Of a stretch of 64,000 nucleotides of DNA, positions 1-8,428 are shown in pieces. The DNA comes from Nostoc sp. UHCC 0870. GTDB lineage: Bacteria > Cyanobacteriota > Cyanobacteriia > Cyanobacteriales > Nostocaceae. Position numbers and translations under genes: made by a program. Under the pieces are notes generated by a model. That model worked only from the letters and a program-made list of their open reading frames with translations, was not told the DNA's origin and ran no database searches. Location of the stretch: contig NZ_CP091913.1 in NCBI RefSeq assembly GCF_022063185.1, forward strand, positions 1,550,001-1,614,000, read 5' to 3'. Position 1 is the first letter of the stretch, and each line of letters opens with the position of its first letter.

Positions 1-2
1 AA

Positions 3-110
3 GCATTGTATCAAAATCTTATGCAATATAAAAATACTAAAGATGATAGCGTTGATTGGTTAAAAGAAGTTAAAAATAACTATTTATTTCATACAGGAGC
101 GCAAATATAA
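3..110 (+). CDS. 3' end of an unknown gene (partial at left edge)
   Basis: An open frame enters from the left edge and ends at the TAA at 108-110, giving 35 C-terminal residues that finish NNYLFHTGAQI. The other two forward frames are closed by stops in this stretch. I do not recognise the family from so short a tail. The composition is AT-rich like the methyltransferase that converges on it. One possibility, inferred only from position, is that it belongs to the same restriction-modification or defence cassette. The frame could also be open by chance. Confidence 0.4.
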   Translation, partial: ALYQNLMQYKNTKDDSVDWLKEVKNNYLFHTGAQI

Positions 111-179
111 GCTAGACAAACTATTCAATTGTTTATTGCTTAAGATATAGTATATGCTCAAAACTAACCTGCGATTTTA

Positions 180-1505
180 CTAGCTTGCCGTTGTTAATTC
201 ATACACTTGATTAGGTAATGAATTTAGCTTTTGTATAACTATTCTTTCACTAATTGCTTTAACAACGGGAACTACTATTGTATTTCCCAATAAATCAAAC
301 GATTTATTAATAGGCAAATTTATCTGATAATCTTCAGGAAATCCAAATAATCTTAATCCTTCTCTAATAGTTAAACATCTTAATCCTTGACCATCAACTA
401 CTGCCAATTTCTGCATATCAGTAGCCACTAAAGTTGGGGCAATATCATAAGGATTAAGAATTTCGTTAAGAGGAAAACTAAGTTTACCAACAACAATATT
501 ATATCCTTTTTGTAAATCAATTCTATATTTTCTTTTTTTAACTTGTTTACCATCTTTATTTAGCACTTCCTGAATATCTTTAGGATGTTCATACTTTAAA
601 TAACCTTTAGTAACTAAATCATCTAACATCGCTTTTAAATTTTTATTATTATAAAAAGTTGCAATTTCATCGAAGCTTAATGGTATGCCATCCATCCAAT
701 GAATGCCTTTTTCAGCAGACCATTTTTTTCTTCTTCTTTGTTTAAGCAATAAATTTAATAATTCTTTTTGTTGGGAAGTAACTTTTCCTTTTAATTCTAA
801 ATCCCAACTATGAATATTATCTTCTCCTCCTCTTTTATCTTTAATTGATTTACCATAAAGTGAATCAAGAGAATATTGCATTAATAACTTTTTAACAAAA
901 TCTGTTTGTAAGGTGGGATATCCTGTTTCTAAAATATCCAATAAAATAGACTGTTCATTATTAACAAAATCTAAAGAAATTGGAATATTTTTTGAGCCAA
1001 CTATATAAATTCTTTTTCTATCTTGAGGAATTCCAAAATTTTTAGCATTTAAAACTTTCCAGGTTAATGTATAACCTAAATTCTCTAATTTTTTTAAAAT
1101 AGTTGCTAAAGTTCTACCATGATCATGCTTGACTAAACCTTCAACATTTTCTAATAAAAAACCAAAAGGTGATTTATCTTTTAAAATGCGTTCGATTTCA
1201 AAAAATAAAGTTCCTCTAGTATCTAAAAACCCTTGTTTTGTTCCAGCACTACTAAAAGGTTGACAAGGAAACCCAGCTAATAGAATATCAAAGTCAGGAA
1301 TTTGATGGCTATATATCTCAGTAATATCACCCCAGAGGTTATTTCCAGAAAAGTTTTCATGGTATACTCTAACTGCTGTAGGCTTAATTTCTGAAGTGAA
1401 AACACACTCACTTTGAATCCCCAAGGTTTTACAGGCTTGTTCTAAGCCCAATCGCATACCTCCAATACCTGCAAATAAATCAATAAACTTAATAGTAGTA
1501 GACAT
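180..1505 (-). CDS. C5 cytosine-specific DNA methyltransferase
   Basis: Transfers a methyl group from S-adenosylmethionine to C5 of cytosine in DNA, typically as the protective half of a restriction-modification system. The ordered family motifs are visible: SAM-binding FIDLFAGIGG at the N-terminus, the catalytic loop GFPCQPFSSAG (nucleophile Cys81), ENVEGL, QDRKRIYIVG and the C-terminal LLGNTIVVPVVKAI. A long insert of about 150 residues before the last motifs should be the target-recognition domain; its specificity cannot be read by eye. The start chosen is the ATG at 1505; a TTG two codons upstream (1511) is in frame. The gene is clearly more AT-rich than its neighbours and contains no HIP1 octamer, which suggests acquisition. 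No restriction enzyme is complete in the window. Confidence 0.93.
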   Translation of the reverse strand: MSTTIKFIDLFAGIGGMRLGLEQACKTLGIQSECVFTSEIKPTAVRVYHENFSGNNLWGDITEIYSHQIPDFDILLAGFPCQPFSSAGTKQGFLDTRGTLFFEIERILKDKSPFGFLLENVEGLVKHDHGRTLATILKKLENLGYTLTWKVLNAKNFGIPQDRKRIYIVGSKNIPISLDFVNNEQSILLDILETGYPTLQTDFVKKLLMQYSLDSLYGKSIKDKRGGEDNIHSWDLELKGKVTSQQKELLNLLLKQRRRKKWSAEKGIHWMDGIPLSFDEIATFYNNKNLKAMLDDLVTKGYLKYEHPKDIQEVLNKDGKQVKKRKYRIDLQKGYNIVVGKLSFPLNEILNPYDIAPTLVATDMQKLAVVDGQGLRCLTIREGLRLFGFPEDYQINLPINKSFDLLGNTIVVPVVKAISERIVIQKLNSLPNQVYELTTAS

Positions 1506-1560
1506 TAGCAATTAATTGTTATTGGTATAAAGTAAATAATATATTATCACAATATATTAC

Positions 1561-1710
1561 TCAATGAATTGAACCAGTATGCAAAGACTGTGCTTCCATT
1601 AAGTGATATGTCGCATCACGAGCAATTTATAAAGTTTCACCTAATGTTTGTCCTTGAGTCAATAAACCTTAAAGCTGATCAGATGTTGTTAAATACCTTC
1701 TGTTAGTCTT
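1561..1710 (-). pseudogene. HicB-type antitoxin remnant
   Basis: Read on the minus strand, one frame gives TNRRYLTTSDQL, stop, GLLTQGQTLGETL, stop, IARDATYHLMEAQ and a terminal stop at 1561-1563. The order TTSDxLxGLLTQGxTLxE followed by ARDAxxxxLEA is the signature of the HicB/UPF0150 antitoxin fold. Two TAA codons interrupt it at positions where CAA and GAA would be expected, each one transition or transversion away, and no start codon is convincing. It is therefore a decayed antitoxin gene. No HicA-like toxin frame was seen beside it. It lies directly upstream of the methyltransferase, in the same accessory patch. Confidence 0.7.
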
Positions 1711-1868
1711 TATATGTGAATATTAATTACTCTTTATGTTGGTGTGTGTAAGTATAACTTATCAGGAAATCAATTAACATTATATCGCTGTTTTCAACAA
1801 ATTTATCGCACTGTTGAAAATAACAAAAGTAGCTGTTTTTATACAGCTACTTTATGACAAGTATTAAA

Positions 1869-3347
1869 CTACCACCTGTATTTAATCCAGTCGTAAATCT
1901 CTAAGTATTCTTCTCCTGGCTGATTCCATGAGTAGTCATACTTCATACCCTGAATCGCTAGTTTTTGAAACTCTTCAGGGGACTGATACCACAAATCAAT
2001 TGCCCGATTCATGGCTGATTCTAAAGCCTGGTTATCTGTCTGATAAAACACATAACCATTGCGTTTTTCTGGTGGGAGATTTTGGTCGTAGTCTCGGTCA
2101 AATACTGTATTTACCAGTCCGCCGACACCGCGCACGATGGGGACAGTACCATACTTCAAACCAATCATCTGGGTTAAACCACAGGGTTCATAATTGCTGG
2201 GGACAACAATCATATCTGCCCCTGCATAAATGAGGTGAGATAGTTCTTCATTAAAGCCCAGTTCTAAATGTACATCTGGGTTATTATTCAAAAATTCTTT
2301 TTCATGGCGGAAATGAGCGTTGATTCCTGCTTCTGTTGCAGAACCTAGTAATACAAATTGTGCTTCTTTATTCAAAGCATGATAAATTGCATGGTGGACA
2401 AGATGGACACCTTTTTGATGATCTAATCTCCCAATGTAAGCGATGATTGGTTTATCAGAAGGGCGGAGCAATAGTTGCTCACGCAAAGCTTTTTTGTTAT
2501 ATAGTTTTTGTTCAAAATCGTCTTCGTTATAGTTGTGGGGTATGTAACGGTCAATTTCTGGATTCCAAAAATCGTAATCAATACCGTTCAGCAGCCCTTT
2601 AAATTTCTCTCGGTGCAAATGCAAAGTATGACCTAAACCACAGCCAACTTCTGTATGTTGAGCTTCTAAGGCGTGGTTAGGCGAAACTGTGGTGACTGCA
2701 TTTGAGTAAACAATTCCCCCTTTCATATAGTTCAAAGCAAAGGGGTTAAAGTCGTCTTGCAACTTGTCGGATTGGAAGTAATAAGACTCTCGATTTAAAC
2801 CTGTAGCCCAGAGAGTTTTGACACCACCAATTCCTTGATGCTTAAAATTGTGGATGGTGTAGCAAACCCGTTGATGATCCATGCCATGATATTTGTAAAT
2901 CTCATAGAGCATGACGGGAACTAAGCCTGTTTGCCAATCATGGCAATGGATGATGTCAGGACGCTTATTGCTTTGATGGAGAAATTCTAACGCTGCTTTG
3001 CTGAAGAAGGCAAAGCGCATATCGTCATCATCACAACCGTAATAGCAACCGCGATTGAAGAAGTTATCTTCAGAGTGGGGTTCAATGAAGAAACAGACTC
3101 GCCCATGTACCCAACCACAATACACGGTGCAGTGAATAGCCCCACCATACCAAGGCACAGACAAGTTTAAGTAAGCCTCATGTAGCCCCCAAATATGGTC
3201 GTAGCGCATACAATCATACTTGGGTAAAATCAGTTCGACGCAATTGCCCCGAATGTCTAATTCCCGACTCAAACCGTAAACGACATCCCCTAAGCCTCCT
3301 GCTTTAATTACAGGAGCGCATTCCGAGGCAATCTGTACGATGTACAT
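1869..3347 (-). CDS. glgA: Glycogen synthase, second type (ADP-glucose dependent)
   Basis: Adds glucose from ADP-glucose to the non-reducing end of alpha-1,4-glucan (glycogen) in the cytoplasm. It is a GT5 glycosyltransferase of 492 residues. The N-terminal ADP-glucose loop reads KAGGLGDVV near residue 16, and the C-terminal half has the GT-B signature with EPCGLTQMIGLKYGTVPIVRGVGGLVNTV. The start is the ATG at 3347, giving MYIVQIASECAPV as is usual for the family. A second, divergent glycogen synthase lies at 10811-12235; many cyanobacteria keep two such enzymes with different elongation behaviour. It is transcribed alone, with repeats on both sides. Confidence 0.93.
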   Translation of the reverse strand: MYIVQIASECAPVIKAGGLGDVVYGLSRELDIRGNCVELILPKYDCMRYDHIWGLHEAYLNLSVPWYGGAIHCTVYCGWVHGRVCFFIEPHSEDNFFNRGCYYGCDDDDMRFAFFSKAALEFLHQSNKRPDIIHCHDWQTGLVPVMLYEIYKYHGMDHQRVCYTIHNFKHQGIGGVKTLWATGLNRESYYFQSDKLQDDFNPFALNYMKGGIVYSNAVTTVSPNHALEAQHTEVGCGLGHTLHLHREKFKGLLNGIDYDFWNPEIDRYIPHNYNEDDFEQKLYNKKALREQLLLRPSDKPIIAYIGRLDHQKGVHLVHHAIYHALNKEAQFVLLGSATEAGINAHFRHEKEFLNNNPDVHLELGFNEELSHLIYAGADMIVVPSNYEPCGLTQMIGLKYGTVPIVRGVGGLVNTVFDRDYDQNLPPEKRNGYVFYQTDNQALESAMNRAIDLWYQSPEEFQKLAIQGMKYDYSWNQPGEEYLEIYDWIKYRW

Positions 3348-3689
3348 CCGTAGTCCTCGCTTTACAAAAATTTATCTTACTATACATCTCAGTATATGCA
3401 AGATGTACTCATTGACAAGCGAGTGTTTGAATGATAGACGCTCATATTTACCGGAAAAGGGGATTTAGCTGACGGATGTTCAAGATTTCTTGACTTATTG
3501 AGGGTAGTAATTTAAACGCGGAGGGGCGCGGAGGTACGCGGGGAGAGTCAGTACAATTCGCAATTCGCAATTCGCAATTCGCAATTAATGCCCACGGATA
3601 AATCCGGGGGATTGAACCAAGCAAAGTTTAAAATGTTTCTATCCATAAATAAATTTAGGGGCTTGTACCATCAAGGAATAATTGGTCAA
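3348..3689. other. Intergenic region with tandem repeats
   Basis: No gene is supported here. The stretch holds a G-rich patch (around 3520-3545), a tandem heptamer array at 3553-3587, and an A/T-rich segment leading into the 3' end of the KaiB-domain gene. It should contain the promoter of the glycogen synthase at 1869-3347, but no clear -35/-10 pair stands out. Confidence 0.5.
3553..3587. repeat. Short tandem repeat, unit CAATTCG (about 5 copies)
   Basis: Five near-perfect head-to-tail copies of a heptamer. Such short tandemly repeated repetitive sequences are typical of heterocystous cyanobacteria, and the related arrays GTAATTC (18340-18366) and GCGAATT (28524-28544) occur elsewhere in this window. 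Confidence 0.9.
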
Positions 3690-4445
3690 TTAGAGTTTAT
3701 CTTTTGCTCCTAGCATTTGTAGTATTTTTTCTGCGTTATCTAGGTCACCAACTAGACGGCGAATTGGGTGAGGCCAAACTTTGACTAGGGTTGGGGTGGC
3801 GGATACTTGATCGATTTCTGCTTGTTCTGGATTAGTTAAGACATCAATCACTTTCATTGTGTAAGGATATCCGAGCGATCGCTCTAATTGTTCATGTAAA
3901 TTCTTGAGAATACGTTCTGTGTTGGCACTGTGTCCGGCGACGAACAAACGCAGAACATAGGTTTTAATTGCGGCTTTTTGTACTGCCCTAGCTGGCGGAT
4001 AATATCTTGGGACTGGTTCTGAAAGGTCTAAATTGATAATTAAGTCGTGGTCTTCCCAGAGTTGGGGAAATGCAGCGCGATAAGTGGACAATACCATGCG
4101 ATCGCACAACCCATCTTGCCAAGGTGCAGGCTGCCAAACTAAGTCACCTGTATCAAAAATCGCATTTAGTACAGCCTGATGTTTCATTACGACGGGGTAA
4201 GCTTCCGCAAAAGTTTTCACCTGCTGCGTTTGCGGATCTAACCAGTGGTCTATTGTGGCTGTATAACAAGGAACTAGAAAGTGGGGCGGTTCTGGTAAGT
4301 CGAGAATTTCCTGTAAAGCAGTACACAAATGCGAATGCCATCGACCTTGCTTGTTCGAGTCGATGCAGTAAATTAAATCTCCTCCCGGTGTAAATAGGGC
4401 AATTCCCTTAAATAACTGAGGTTGAAATAGTGTATCTGTAGTCAA
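3690..4445 (-). CDS. KaiB-domain protein with an N-terminal extension
   Basis: A 251-residue protein whose last third (about 161-247) is a thioredoxin-like KaiB domain: TYVLRLFVAG at its first strand, SATPTLVKVWP in the middle and RRLVGDL near the end. KaiB binds KaiC in the cyanobacterial clock, and the same fold senses KaiC in the kinase SasA. The first 160 residues (GIALFTPGGDLIYCIDS onward) are not a kinase and I do not recognise them; similar two-part proteins occur in cyanobacteria. The only workable start is TTG at 4445, because the next Met is near residue 87; no strong ribosome binding site is visible. The role is unproven: clock-linked or a KaiB paralogue with another partner. Confidence 0.82.
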   Translation of the reverse strand: MTTDTLFQPQLFKGIALFTPGGDLIYCIDSNKQGRWHSHLCTALQEILDLPEPPHFLVPCYTATIDHWLDPQTQQVKTFAEAYPVVMKHQAVLNAIFDTGDLVWQPAPWQDGLCDRMVLSTYRAAFPQLWEDHDLIINLDLSEPVPRYYPPARAVQKAAIKTYVLRLFVAGHSANTERILKNLHEQLERSLGYPYTMKVIDVLTNPEQAEIDQVSATPTLVKVWPHPIRRLVGDLDNAEKILQMLGAKDKL

Positions 4446-4457
4446 TGTCGTTAGTTC

Positions 4458-4563
4458 TGGGGACTGGGGACTGGGGATTGGGGATTGGGGATTGGGGCAT
4501 TGGGGTAAAATTTCCTTCTTATAAACCCCTACACCCTTATACCCTTACACCCCTACACCCCTA
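4458..4563. repeat. Tandem repeats GGGGACT/GGGGATT and ACACCCCT
   Basis: Two adjacent arrays fill the gap between the KaiB-domain gene and pilT: about six heptamers of the TGGGGAC/TGGGGAT type (4458-4506), then octamer-like copies of ACCCCTAC/ACCCTTAT (4527-4563). They leave little room for a promoter or ribosome binding site for the KaiB-domain gene, whose start lies just beside them. Confidence 0.88.
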
Positions 4564-4568
4564 CTCTC

Positions 4569-5873
4569 TTAGACTCTTCCTCGAAGGAATTGAGCCATTT
4601 CGTTAGGTGTTGGTGACATTTCTAAGGCTGTTTCTTCAGTGATGCGACCGTCTTGATAGAGGTTGAGCAATGACTGATTCATAGTAATCATACCGTCAAA
4701 ACCAGCTTGCTTCATCAATTCGCTAATCTCATCATACTTACCATCTTTGACCCATTCTTTGACTGCTTCTGTGTTAATCAGGACATCGTGGAAAGCTGCC
4801 CGCTTACCGTCGGTTGTCCGACACAAGCCTTGGGCAATAACTGCCACTAAAGATTCCGCCAGTGCTACTCGCATGGCATCTTGCTCTTCACCAGAATAGA
4901 GGTTCAAAATCCGTTCAATAGTTTTTACTGCACTATTGGTGTGTAGTGTTCCCATTACCAAGTGACCAGTCTGAGCCGCTTTTAAGGCTGTATTGACTGT
5001 TTCTTTGTCCCGCATTTCACCCACCAGAATCAAATCTGGATCTTCCCGCAAGGCTGCTTTTAAAGCATTGTCGAATTTCCGGGTGTGCATTCCTACTTCC
5101 CGTTGCTTAATTAAAGACTTACGGCTTTGATGGACAAATTCCACAGGGTCTTCAATGGTGATAATGTGTTTGGGCATTTCCCGATTAATGTAATCAATCA
5201 TCGCTGCCATTGTTGTCGATTTACCAGAACCAGTTGGGCCAGTCACCAAAATTAAGCCTTTGTGATAGTGGCAAATATCCCGAAATATGGGAGGTAATCT
5301 CAACTGATCAATAGATAAGATTTTTAAAGGAATCAACCGCAGTACCATTGCATAGCCTTTGAGAGAGTCAAAGACGTTAATCCGTACACGGGCAAATTCA
5401 TATTGAGTAGCACCATCAAATTCCAAGTGTTCTTGAAATCTTTGAATTTCTGGCTCACTCATAATCTCCCGTAACCAACTCATAAAAGTCGGTTTGTCTG
5501 TTTCGGGATAATCCGTTGGGCTAATTTCTCCTCGGCTGCGGAAGCGAGGTACTTCACCTACACCCAAGTGAATATCAGAATACCCATTATCAAAAGCTTC
5601 TTTAATCATCTCCCCTAAAGTTAGCCCCGAACTAGTAGCACTAGCCGCAGGCATTGGTGGCGGTGTTCCAGGACGATGAGCCGCCGCAGGTGCAGAACTT
5701 GGGGGTGGTGGTAGAGGTTGTCCAGCACTTCTATTAACTGATGACATATCCAAAGTTTGTGTATGTTGGCGTTGCGTCATCACGCTTGGTGGTGGCGGCG
5801 GTAGTGGCGGTGCTGGTGGCACATTCCGCGCAACAACAGGATTGGGATTCGATGGGTGCTGTGATTCTGTCAT
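4569..5873 (-). CDS. pilT: PilT-family type IV pilus retraction ATPase
   Basis: Hexameric ATPase at the inner face of the cytoplasmic membrane that powers pilus disassembly, used for twitching, gliding and phototaxis. Seen: Walker A GPTGSGKST (residues 212-220), Asp box ITIEDPVEFVHQ, Walker B LILVGEMRD (281-289) and the His box MGTLHTNSAVKTIERILN. The core matches PilT, but a proline-rich, low-complexity leader of about 80 residues precedes it, making the protein 434 residues against roughly 350-370 for a plain PilT. That resembles the second PilT paralogue of cyanobacteria rather than the pilB-pilT-pilC operon copy. It stands alone here, with no other pilus gene in the window. Confidence 0.9.
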   Translation of the reverse strand: MTESQHPSNPNPVVARNVPPAPPLPPPPPSVMTQRQHTQTLDMSSVNRSAGQPLPPPPSSAPAAAHRPGTPPPMPAASATSSGLTLGEMIKEAFDNGYSDIHLGVGEVPRFRSRGEISPTDYPETDKPTFMSWLREIMSEPEIQRFQEHLEFDGATQYEFARVRINVFDSLKGYAMVLRLIPLKILSIDQLRLPPIFRDICHYHKGLILVTGPTGSGKSTTMAAMIDYINREMPKHIITIEDPVEFVHQSRKSLIKQREVGMHTRKFDNALKAALREDPDLILVGEMRDKETVNTALKAAQTGHLVMGTLHTNSAVKTIERILNLYSGEEQDAMRVALAESLVAVIAQGLCRTTDGKRAAFHDVLINTEAVKEWVKDGKYDEISELMKQAGFDGMITMNQSLLNLYQDGRITEETALEMSPTPNEMAQFLRGRV

Positions 5874-6579
5874 ATATCTTTAAACTCTTGCGATTTAACT
5901 ATTCAATGAGCAAAAAAATTGGCTGAAACCGTCTAAAGCCTCCAAGCAAGCCAATTTTAGGTGTCTGATTAGTTGGAAGCTTTTCGTAATATTTCGTTAC
6001 ATTTTGTTTATTATCTTTGTATAACTTATGACGTTAATTTATAAAAGAAAGAATTGTAACCTCCTATATACACTGGTTTATCCTAAGAGTTTGCTGAAAA
6101 ACCTCAGTAAATATATTGTTAACCTAAAGTATTTTTTTACTCAAATATTTCTATTGAGCTAGGGTTATGAGTCTTAAATGAGAAGATTTTGTCTATGGCG
6201 ACTATAAGTAGCTAGCAATTAACAGCCAAATCATCTGTAGATAATTTGTTGAGCGACCGGAGAGAATTATGAGAAGCATCGTCATTTTGTATAAGAAATG
6301 TTAAGCAAAATCTAACTCAAAAGTTGGAAACAAACTTTTTGGTCAAATGACTTTTGTCCTCTATTCCTGAAGACGGATATCGAAAGCTAGATTTATGGTG
6401 AAATGTGAACTTAACTTTACATTCATAGTTGTAAAAAATTAATTGTAAAGTTTAATAAATAAACGCTCATTTTCTCAGACTACTTTTATATACTGAAACT
6501 TCATTGAATCATTCAGTTGCTTGCCAAAAGCGAGATATTACTGAAAATAAATTTTGCTGTGTACTTAGGAGGAAACGTC
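5874..6579. other. AT-rich intergenic region between divergent genes
   Basis: About 700 bases between the divergent pilT and the small membrane protein. It must hold both promoters. The only notable item is a possible 11-codon leader frame at 6269-6304 behind a GGAGAG sequence. No larger gene or repeat is supported. Confidence 0.5.
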
Positions 6580-6957
6580 ATGGTTTTAGCTCAGAGTTCT
6601 AATCTCGAAAAGACCTACTCCTTGTTGATGATTAAAAGTTTTTTGATCTGGACTTTTACATTGGCAGTATGCTTGTTGGTTGTCGGATTTCCATTAGTTG
6701 TGTTAATGGCTACGGTCGGATGTTTGTTGTCAATTGTGCTGCAATCTGTAATGCCTGTTAGCGCAGTGTTACTTGTTGCGGGCGGCTTGATTATGTTGAA
6801 TGTGATGGCAGTTTTGATTGCTGCTGGTGTGCTGACCTTTAAGGGTGTACATCCCAAAGAAGTTCAATGGTTAAGCTGGTTACACGGAGGAGAAGCAGAG
6901 CAGATGCAGACAACTGTATATGCGGCTTGCCCACTAACTTGCGATGTCAAAGTATAG
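6580..6957 (+). CDS. Small integral membrane protein of unknown function
   Basis: A 125-residue protein with a hydrophilic N-terminus (MVLAQSSNLEKTY), two or three long hydrophobic segments covering about residues 20-90, and a short polar tail. I do not recognise the family. The start is set by an excellent ribosome binding site, AGGAGG at 6567-6572, seven bases before the ATG at 6580; an in-frame TTG at 6517 has nothing comparable. A strong intrinsic terminator follows 30 bases after the stop, so it is probably monocistronic. Confidence 0.75.
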   Translation: MVLAQSSNLEKTYSLLMIKSFLIWTFTLAVCLLVVGFPLVVLMATVGCLLSIVLQSVMPVSAVLLVAGGLIMLNVMAVLIAAGVLTFKGVHPKEVQWLSWLHGGEAEQMQTTVYAACPLTCDVKV

Positions 6958-6988
6958 TCATCCTGAAAAATTCGACAAAAAGCATCTG

Positions 6989-7009
6989 CCCGGTTCAGCC
7001 GGGTTTTTT
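6989..7009 (+). terminator. Intrinsic terminator after the membrane protein gene
   Basis: CCCGG at 6989-6993 pairs with CCGGG at 6999-7003 around the loop TTCAG, followed directly by six T (7004-7009). A GC-rich stem with a T tract is a classic rho-independent terminator. Confidence 0.85.
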
Positions 7010-7023
7010 CATGTTTGGGGAAT

Positions 7024-7092
7024 TAGGGGTGTAGGGGTGTAGGGGTGTAGGGGTGTAGGGGTGTAGGGGTGTAGGGGTGTAGGGGTGTAGGG
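7024..7092. repeat. Tandem nonamer repeat GGGTGTAGG (about 7-8 copies)
   Basis: A perfect head-to-tail nonamer array just beyond the terminator. A shorter array with the same unit is found at 17171-17203. Confidence 0.95.
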
Positions 7093-7123
7093 GAAAGAGA
7101 GACAAGATAGAGAAACTGTTATC

Positions 7124-7204
7124 TAATGACTATTGACTAATGACTAATGACTAATGACTATTAACTAATGACTATTGACTAATAACTATTGACTAATGAC
7201 TAAT
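7124..7204. repeat. Tandem heptamer repeat TGACTAA/TGACTAT (about 11 copies)
   Basis: A head-to-tail array of TGACTAA/TGACTAT units runs up to and through the wecB start codon: the ATG at 7196 and the next codons ACT AAT are the last repeat unit. The same heptamer recurs before hisC (27204-27245). Confidence 0.93.
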
Positions 7205-8308
7205 CAAAAATCTATTTACATTATTTTGGGAACACGTCCAGAGGCGATTAAGCTAGCTCCGGTGATTCAGGTTTTCCAGAAATCGCCTGACTTTGATTTG
7301 CAGGTAATTTTAACTGGACAGCATCGGGAGATGGTTGAGCAAGTGATGCAGTTGTTCAACTTGAAGGCAGATTATGATTTAGAGATTATGCAGCCTCAAC
7401 AGTCTCTGAGTGATATCACTTGCCGCAGTTTGCGAGGTTTAGAAAAGTTATTCCTGGAAAATAAGCCAGATTTAGTCATAGTACAAGGTGACACGACTAC
7501 GGCTTTTGCCGCAACTTTAGCAGCGTTTTATCAAAAAATACCTGTTGGTCATGTCGAAGCAGGCTTAAGAACTGATGATTTATTTAATCCTTACCCAGAG
7601 GAAGCTAATCGGCGGTTAATTTCGCAACTCACCCAGTTACACTTTGCGCCGACTGCGTTGGCTGTGGAAAACTTAGAACGTTCTGGGGTTTTGGGTGAAA
7701 TTCATTTGACGGGGAATACAGTTATTGATGCGCTGTTAAATGTGGCTGCAACTCAACCGGCTTGTAATGTGCCTGGTTTAGATTGGAGTTCCTACCGTAC
7801 TTTGCTGGCTACTGTGCATCGTCGTGAGAATTGGGGAGAACCATTGCAAGCGATCGCCCAAGGTTTTTTACAAATCTTAAATAAGTTTCCCGATACGGCT
7901 TTGCTGTTACCCTTACACCGCAACCCCACTGTGAGAGAACCTTTGCAAGCATTGCTGGGGAATCATCCGCGAGTGTTTTTAACAGAACCTCTAGATTATG
8001 GGGAATTAGTAGGAGCAATTGGGCGATCGCATTTTCTGCTCACTGACTCCGGTGGTTTGCAAGAAGAAGCACCCAGTCTAGGAAAACCAGTCTTAGTTCT
8101 CAGAGACACCACAGAAAGACCGGAAGCTGTGGCTGCGGGTACAGCGAAACTAGTAGGGACTGCTAGTGAAACTATTGCAGCTGCTGCGGATGAGTTACTG
8201 AGTAACCGCGTAGCTTATGAAACGATGGCTAACGCAATTAATCCCTTTGGGGATGGTCATGCAGCAGAATATATCTTACAAATTGTCAAAAGATACTTTG
8301 GGGAATAG
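7196..8308 (+). CDS. wecB: UDP-N-acetylglucosamine 2-epimerase (non-hydrolysing)
   Basis: Interconverts UDP-GlcNAc and UDP-ManNAc in the cytoplasm, supplying ManNAc-type sugars for surface polysaccharide. The length of 370 residues is typical. Signatures: GTRPEAIKLAPVI near the N-terminus, VQGDTTTAFA, HVEAGLRTDD, PEEANRRLISQL and the C-terminal LTDSGGLQEEAPSLGKPVL with DTTERPEA. Catalytic Asp/Glu/His residues of the family lie in these motifs. The start codon is embedded in a tandem heptamer repeat and no ribosome binding site is visible, so initiation may be weak or leaderless. No other polysaccharide gene is adjacent. Confidence 0.93.
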   Translation: MTNQKSIYIILGTRPEAIKLAPVIQVFQKSPDFDLQVILTGQHREMVEQVMQLFNLKADYDLEIMQPQQSLSDITCRSLRGLEKLFLENKPDLVIVQGDTTTAFAATLAAFYQKIPVGHVEAGLRTDDLFNPYPEEANRRLISQLTQLHFAPTALAVENLERSGVLGEIHLTGNTVIDALLNVAATQPACNVPGLDWSSYRTLLATVHRRENWGEPLQAIAQGFLQILNKFPDTALLLPLHRNPTVREPLQALLGNHPRVFLTEPLDYGELVGAIGRSHFLLTDSGGLQEEAPSLGKPVLVLRDTTERPEAVAAGTAKLVGTASETIAAAADELLSNRVAYETMANAINPFGDGHAAEYILQIVKRYFGE

Positions 8309-8310
8309 GA

Positions 8311-8350
8311 ACTGGGGACTGGGGACTGGGGACTGGGGACTGGGGATTGG
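8311..8350. repeat. Tandem heptamer repeat CTGGGGA (about 5 copies)
   Basis: ACTGGGG units in tandem, right after the wecB stop codon. The same motif family occurs at 4458-4506 and, as GATTGGG/TATTGGG, at 10657-10702. Confidence 0.9.
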
Positions 8351-8428
8351 ATAGTTTAGAGGGAGCAGGAGGCAGAAGTTATTCAATTTTGGTTTTTGAC
8401 TTTTTCTTGCCCCATGCTATGCTTTTAT

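Noticed and set aside
1928..2233. Plus-strand frame of 101 codons opposite the first glycogen synthase
   Set aside because: It is a shadow of a clearly conserved gene, with no plausible start signal.
6517..6579. Longer form of the small membrane protein starting at TTG
   Set aside because: The AGGAGG site seven bases before the ATG at 6580 decides the start.
7024..7204. Repeated units that could suggest a CRISPR array
   Set aside because: Units are 7-9 bases, directly contiguous, without spacers; they are short tandem repeats typical of Nostoc-type genomes.
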